From: Archilochus colubris
Taxonomy: Eukaryota; Chordata; Aves; Apodiformes; Trochilidae
Direction of reading: 5' to 3'
DNA: 64,000 nt
Assembly (NCBI GenBank): GCA_023079485.1
Contig: CM041101.1
Coordinates: forward strand, 9,140,501-9,204,500
Shown: in pieces, positions 59,414 to 64,000 of the stretch
Layout: every line of letters starts with the position of its first letter
Numbering within the stretch: the stretch's first letter is position 1
Translations under genes and position numbers: made by a program
The notes under the pieces: generated by a model
Told to the model about the DNA's origin: nothing
The model's input: only the letters and a program-made list of their open reading frames with translations
Database searches by the model: none

Positions 59414-59912
59414 TGTCTGGACTCCAGTGTTATGGCTGCAACATCATTGTTGGCACCAAAAACGTGGATATGGGGTGCTCTAACCCAGAGGTGATCACCT
59501 GCTCCCACTCCCACCAGGGCTTCAAACACCGGTTCTGCATTAAAACAGAGAGTGGTGAGTCTGCCCCGGGGGGCTGGGACCTCAGGAGGTGCCCTGTGGA
59601 GCAGATGATGCTCCCACCCCAAACCTCGCAGCCCCGGCTTGGAAGGCTGGCAGAGCCATCCCCCTCCAGCCTGGTTGTCACCGCTGTCCCCTTGTCCCTG
59701 ATGTCCCGTTCTGTCCTTGCTTTGCAGTGGTCCTGGGCATCCTGCTGACCAGCGGCTGTGCCACCTCCCGTCACTGCCAGCAGCGGGAGCTGCCGGGCGT
59801 CCGCATCCACTGCTGCGACACGGACCTCTGCAACAGCTCCCCCCGGCCACCTCCCCCCCTCCTCACCTGCCTCTTGTTGCCCTCTGTCCTTGCTGCCCTC
59901 TTCCTCTCCTGA
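59414..59912 (+). CDS. Ly6/uPAR-domain protein, probably GPI-anchored (3' exons)
   Basis: Two exons, 59414-59554 and 59728-59912, join in phase (GT-AG intron 59555-59727; acceptors TTGTTTAG and CTTTGCAG). They encode 107 complete residues plus the end of one split codon. The domain begins LQCYGCNIIVG and has ten cysteines in the Ly6/uPAR (three-finger) order: C..C..GC..TC..FC..GC..HC..CC..LC, closing with the family signature CCDTDLCN. A Pro-rich linker and a hydrophobic end (LLTCLLLPSVLAALFLS) look like a GPI-attachment signal, with a likely anchor site in NSS. The protein should sit on the outer cell surface. The upstream signal-peptide exon is not certain. The exon layout (phase-1 border before LQCY, second border mid-domain) is that of vertebrate Ly6 genes. 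I cannot name the orthologue; PSCA-, LYPD- and SPACA4-type proteins share these motifs. Human has no Ly6 gene that I know of at this position. Confidence 0.8.
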
Positions 59913-60029
59913 GACCCCCCCCAAGGCTGGGGTGGGGCCGTGGCACCCTTGGGATAGGGCTGGGAGCAGGGATGTTGGGAGCAGGGATGCCCCAGCCCTG
60001 GGCAGGACACCCTCCTCTCCCCTCTCCTC

Positions 60030-60035
60030 AATAAA
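60030..60035 (+). terminator. Polyadenylation signal of the Ly6-type gene
   Basis: AATAAA 117 nt after the TGA stop (59910-59912), in a short 3' UTR. It supports this as the true last exon of an expressed gene. Confidence 0.7.
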
Positions 60036-60479
60036 AGGTGCCGAATGCTTTGCCCTGGAAAGGTTCTGGTGATGCCCCCCCCCCTTTGCATCCCAAGGAG
60101 GATGGGGGGAGATTTTTGGGTACCCCCACCAGCCTGGGAAAAGGAGAGCACAGAGTGAGGGGAAGAGGGAGGGTGGCCCAGCCTGGATCTTAGTATCACA
60201 GAATCGGGTTTGTTGGGAAAGAAATTGAGAGCGACAAATCCAACCTCTCTTCCCACGAGAGGGCATCCTCGGCCCTCTCTCCGCAGCCCTGCAACCCCTG
60301 GTGGTCTTTTTGGGGTGCAGGGATGGAGCACCCACCTAGGGCAATGCCTGGTCCAGTGGGGTCCTGTGGGATGGGTGGGTGCTGGAGTAGAGAACAGGGT
60401 GCCCTTGTGAAATGGTTGTGGGTTTTTTCCAGACTTTATCCCAGCCAAAGAGGCCAAACAGGAGCTTTAACAGAAAAAT

Positions 60480-60600
60480 CTCATCCCACACTGATCGGAG
60501 CCTAAGTGGCTTGTTCAAGGTCATCAGGGGGGCTTGTGGTAGAGCTGAGAATTAAATGCATATGTTTCAAGATCCAGCCTTGTGCTTTTATCACCAAGGA
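60480..60600 (+). repeat. MIR-type SINE 3' fragment
   Basis: AGTGGCTTGTTCAAGGTCAT, then GGCTTGTGGTAGAGCTGAGA then TTAAATGCA and GATCCAGCCTTGTGCTTTTA resemble the MIR 3' half ('taacttgcccaaggtcacacagctagtaagtggcagagccgggattcgaaccc... tgctcttaacca'). It is short and diverged. Confidence 0.65.
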
Positions 60601-60604
60601 AACA

Positions 60605-63600
60605 GCATGAACCTCACTGGTGAAAAATGAATGAAATATTTTTATTCTTTTTTTTTTTTTTTTCTTTAGAAAAAAAATAATTCAAAAGACCTTTTCTATG
60701 CAAAATATCAGCTTTTGATGACATTTATCAAATGTGTATCAGAAAACAAGTCAAAACTTCGCTTAAAATGTTATCTGAGGCACCTCCTGAGCAGGAGCAC
60801 CTTGGGGCTCCTAGGAAACACGCTCAGATTCTGAAGATTCAAAAATAAACAGAAATCAGAGACTGAATGCTGTGAAAACGACAAGAGCAGCAGCACAAAC
60901 CAATGCCCGTTCCTGATGCTATCCAAGGGAGCAGGAAGCATTTCCTCGGCAGCTGGAGTTATTCTGGCTACTGGGTGAGTGGCTGCACTGAGCTCTTGCA
61001 GCAATTCCTCCGTGCCATCGTGACAGAAATTCCCATTTATCCGCCGAGCCCGGGGATGGGAAGCCCAGCAGAGAGGACAAAGTTGGTGGCTGGGATGTTT
61101 GGGGACCACCTCTCCATCCCACAGCATCCTGCCGAGAACCCAGAGGCTGCTGCGCTCCCTTCAGCCGCGGTCCCCCGGTGCCTGCCTCCGGCTGGGGATG
61201 CTGCTGGCCCTGCTCTGCCCCCCCTGGTGTGTCCCCCCCCTCCTCAGCCATCCATCTTGAGCTGTGTAAGAGGCCTGTTGCAATTAAGTAGGCTGAAGTG
61301 CTCCTGAACTCTTTAACCTTTGCCCTGGGATTGCTCCTTTTGCCCCGGGGCTGTGGATCAGCTCCATTGCACTCTCCAAACAGCGCCAGCTACTTAGCTG
61401 ACATTTCTTTCTCCTGCTGGATCCTATTAGCACCCTGAGGTTGAAAATGCTACTTTGGAGTGTTGTAAGGAATGTGATTTATACTGGAAAGTAGCGGCAA
61501 TCTATCTTTCCCTATACACACACCGCGCATGAGGCTGGAGAGCTAAATCCACAGTGCCTGAACAAACAGCAGCCCCGTAATTGTGGAGGAGGCTTCAGGC
61601 ACCTTGCAGGGAGAGGAGATTTTTGTGGGTAGGAGATGCCGGGACAGGCAGCTGAGAGCAGGGCTGGCCAGGGAACCAACCCCCCGGTGGGATCCCATCC
61701 TCACACTCTCAAACTCTCAACTTTCTCTGTTTTTCTCAGCCCGTTCAACTCCTAACACTAACACAGCACTAATAAGGCGTTTTTATAGCAGCAAAGCATT
61801 AAAACCAGCTACCTGCTCCCTCCCAAAAGAACATGCACCTAAGATTTTTCCCACAAAAGGTAAAAAGAAGTTGCTCAAACAATCAATGCAACCAACCACT
61901 GCTCAGTGCACCTCCAGATGCACAACCTGTTCATAAGAAAACTCAAAGCATAAGATACCTGGTATCGTATTTTCACTAGAGCCTAAGACTTTAACAGACT
62001 TCCACTTGTACTTTAAATTTGAGTCCCGGATCAGCAAAGTGGTGTGGGGGCTCTGCTGGTTTCCAGGCAATGCTGGAAGTCTTGGGAGCTCCCAGGACTA
62101 CTTGCTAGGGGGCTGGTGGGGGAGTCCATGGGGTGATTCTTCACCCTTTGCCTTGCCTGCTGGTCCCGGGGGAAGGGCAGAGCAGACCTGAGCAGAATTC
62201 GTGCTGGTTTGCCTCGTGTTGGGGACATTCTCACAGCCAACACAGTCTGCACGGGAGACAGATGAGAATAAGAATTGAGCAGTGCCTGAAGGAGGGCTGA
62301 TGAGCCTTTATCAGATATGACACACTAACCACCGAGGTTCCTTGCTGGAACAGCGGGTTAAAACCCTCTGCAGTGTCAGATTTCATCCTCCTAAGCAAAG
62401 AGACACTTTCCATAGTGTTTGTGTGAATCTTCTGGATAAGCCCCGGAGACTGAAACCGTCTCAGCATCATGTGGGCATTAAAAAGTCCCACCCACGTGTT
62501 TAAAAAAAGCCCCAAACCCAGAAAACGCAAAAGCTGACATTTACTCTAAAATGTCTTCTTCCTGCATCTCTGCCCGGCATCCCGGCTGAGCGGAGCCTCC
62601 CCCCTCCCTGTCGGCATTTTCGGGGGGCTGTGGGCATCCTCCTGGGCATTTCACCCCAAAGGGATCGTGTTGCACACTCAAAAGTGTGCACACAAACACG
62701 GCCACTAGCACAGCACTTTCTGGGAGAAAAACCCACTCCAAAAAAAACCCCGAAAAACCAAACCACCAACCCCAGCCCTAAGCAGCCTCTGTGTCAAAAG
62801 CCCTTTTATAAAAGCCTCAGTAGCTGAAGAATTGCCATTGTTTCAGTCTCCAGTGAGTGCTCGTCTTAAAATATTTCCAGCTCAGAGCAGGCTTTGACAT
62901 TCTGCCCGACCCAGGAGAGGGAACAAACATGAGTTCAGAAATGTTTCTACAAGGCACAGATCCTTCTTTTTTTTTTTTTTTTTTTTTTTGAGAACCATGT
63001 GCAGCATCTCATGTCCTGTGGCCAATGTCCCCACAAAGTGGAAGAAACACCCCAAATAAACTGTGGTGGACTTCTGGGGGGCTCCTGGCAAGGCCCTGGA
63101 TTTCATGCTGAAGCTTTGCTTTTTATGCTGGTTACTCAGCCTTTCCCTGGAGAATAGTAAAGCCATTTTTCCCCCCAGAACTCCAGGCTGCATTTGCTCT
63201 AATGCTGACAGGTTCTTCAGACCACACTCCCCACCCTGCTGGATCCCAAAAGCACAGGCTGTCAAAGGAGGCAGAAAGTGGTACTAACCCCCTTTAGCCT
63301 TTTTTTTTTTTTTTTGTGGGTGTTCAGCAGTGAGCCTGGGTGTGACAGAGTGGAAGGAGGAAGCTCTCAATGCTTCAGTCTCTCCATTGCTCCCTGTGGG
63401 AAAGGCCTGCAAGGAATGGACCACACACTTGCTCCATGTGGAGCTGGGCTAGGAGGACCTTGGGAGAAAGCTGTCCCTGGGACTCCACTTGGTGGGGAGT
63501 CACAGCACAGCTCCTTGGCTTGGGTTCATTGTTCCTCACGTTTCCCTTTTCCATCCCATAAACTAAGGAGAGGAGCTGAGCTGCCAGTCACCAGCTCAGC

Positions 63601-64000
63601 TACACCTCTGCAGGCCAAGGTCATCCCCAACTCCTGGCAAAAAACTTTTTGGCAGAAAAGTGCAGAAAGCTGTCAGAGGTCCTGCAGGCAATCAGGAACA
63701 ATCTGGCTGCTCTGGGAGGGAGGGGGGGTGTGCAGTGCTCTGATGCCTTGGGAATGCTGCAGAGATGCTCCAGAGAGCAGGAGCTAAGGTGTGCTTATCC
63801 CTGCTGCAAGGACTTGGCACCTTGGATACCAGGCAGTGTTTACCCAAGGACAATGCGGGGTTAAAATTTAGTAAATCCTTGTGCAACTCTTGGTAGAGAG
63901 GCAGCAAGGACAAATAAACATCTCTTAAAACACAGTCAGTGTTCCAGCTTGCTGTTTAATTCTCTCTCTGGAAATGCACGTTGTTTATGGGCATTCATTG
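60605..64000. other. Right-end region, no gene recognised
   Basis: About 3.4 kb with no recognisable coding exon, tRNA or snRNA. It contains a T-run at 60647-60664, an AT-rich block (60.60-60.77 kb) that could be a conserved non-coding element, a poly-T run at 62968-62989 and a T-run at 63300-63315. In other amniotes RXRA lies beyond this point; none of its exons is seen here. Confidence 0.45.

Noticed and set aside
59430..60335. 301-codon open frame antisense to the Ly6-type gene
   Set aside because: It is the shadow of GC-rich Ly6 exons and 3' UTR; its peptide has no recognisable domain. The plus-strand Ly6 exons explain the sequence.

Overview
This is vertebrate nuclear DNA, most likely from a songbird (passerine). 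It has large introns with GT-AG splice sites, CpG-island promoters and AATAAA signals. It carries chicken-repeat-1 (CR1) retroposons, old MIR fragments, and two solo LTRs whose ends (TGTCCTGGTTT, TGTCCTAGTTTTGGCTGGGA) match ERVL-type LTRs common in passerine genomes. The gene order BRD3 - WDR5 - U6atac is the known amniote order (human 9q34, chicken chromosome 17). The species call rests on recognition, not on a search.

Layout. (1) About 1.1-33.9 kb, minus strand: the BET bromodomain gene BRD3. Eleven coding exons (18647 down to 2204) join without a frame break into a 722-residue protein with two bromodomains, an NET/ET domain and a Ser-rich acidic tail. A roughly 14-kb first intron leads to a CpG-island promoter at 32.85-34.35 kb. 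(2) 34.35-41.0 kb: intergenic, with no convincing gene, a MIR copy and AT- and T/G-rich tracts. (3) 41.0-53.5 kb, plus strand: WDR5. A non-coding exon 1 in a CpG island is followed by thirteen coding exons (43629-52510) giving 334 residues, the family length, with every WIN- and WBM-site residue checked in place. (4) 54.93-55.06 kb, minus strand: the minor-spliceosome snRNA U6atac with TATA box, PSE and T-run terminator. It lies head to head with a small CpG-rich, promoter-like segment (55.27-55.53 kb) that carries an orphan TFIIIC B-box. (5) 59.4-59.9 kb, plus strand: the last two coding exons of a Ly6/uPAR-domain, apparently GPI-anchored protein. Its signal-peptide exon is uncertain; the best candidate is at 57.9-58.0 kb. 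(6) 60.1-64.0 kb: no gene recognised.

Function. BRD3 reads acetylated histones and transcription factors. WDR5 scaffolds the MLL/SET1 H3K4 methyltransferases. The two diverge from separate CpG islands about 7 kb apart, so the core of the window is two chromatin regulators. U6atac is the catalytic snRNA of the U12-type spliceosome; none of the introns resolved here is U12-type, so its position is syntenic rather than functional. I found no clearly undescribed system. The most open questions are the orphan promoter and B-box beside U6atac, the unassigned Ly6 gene, and a few exon-like open frames in non-coding DNA.
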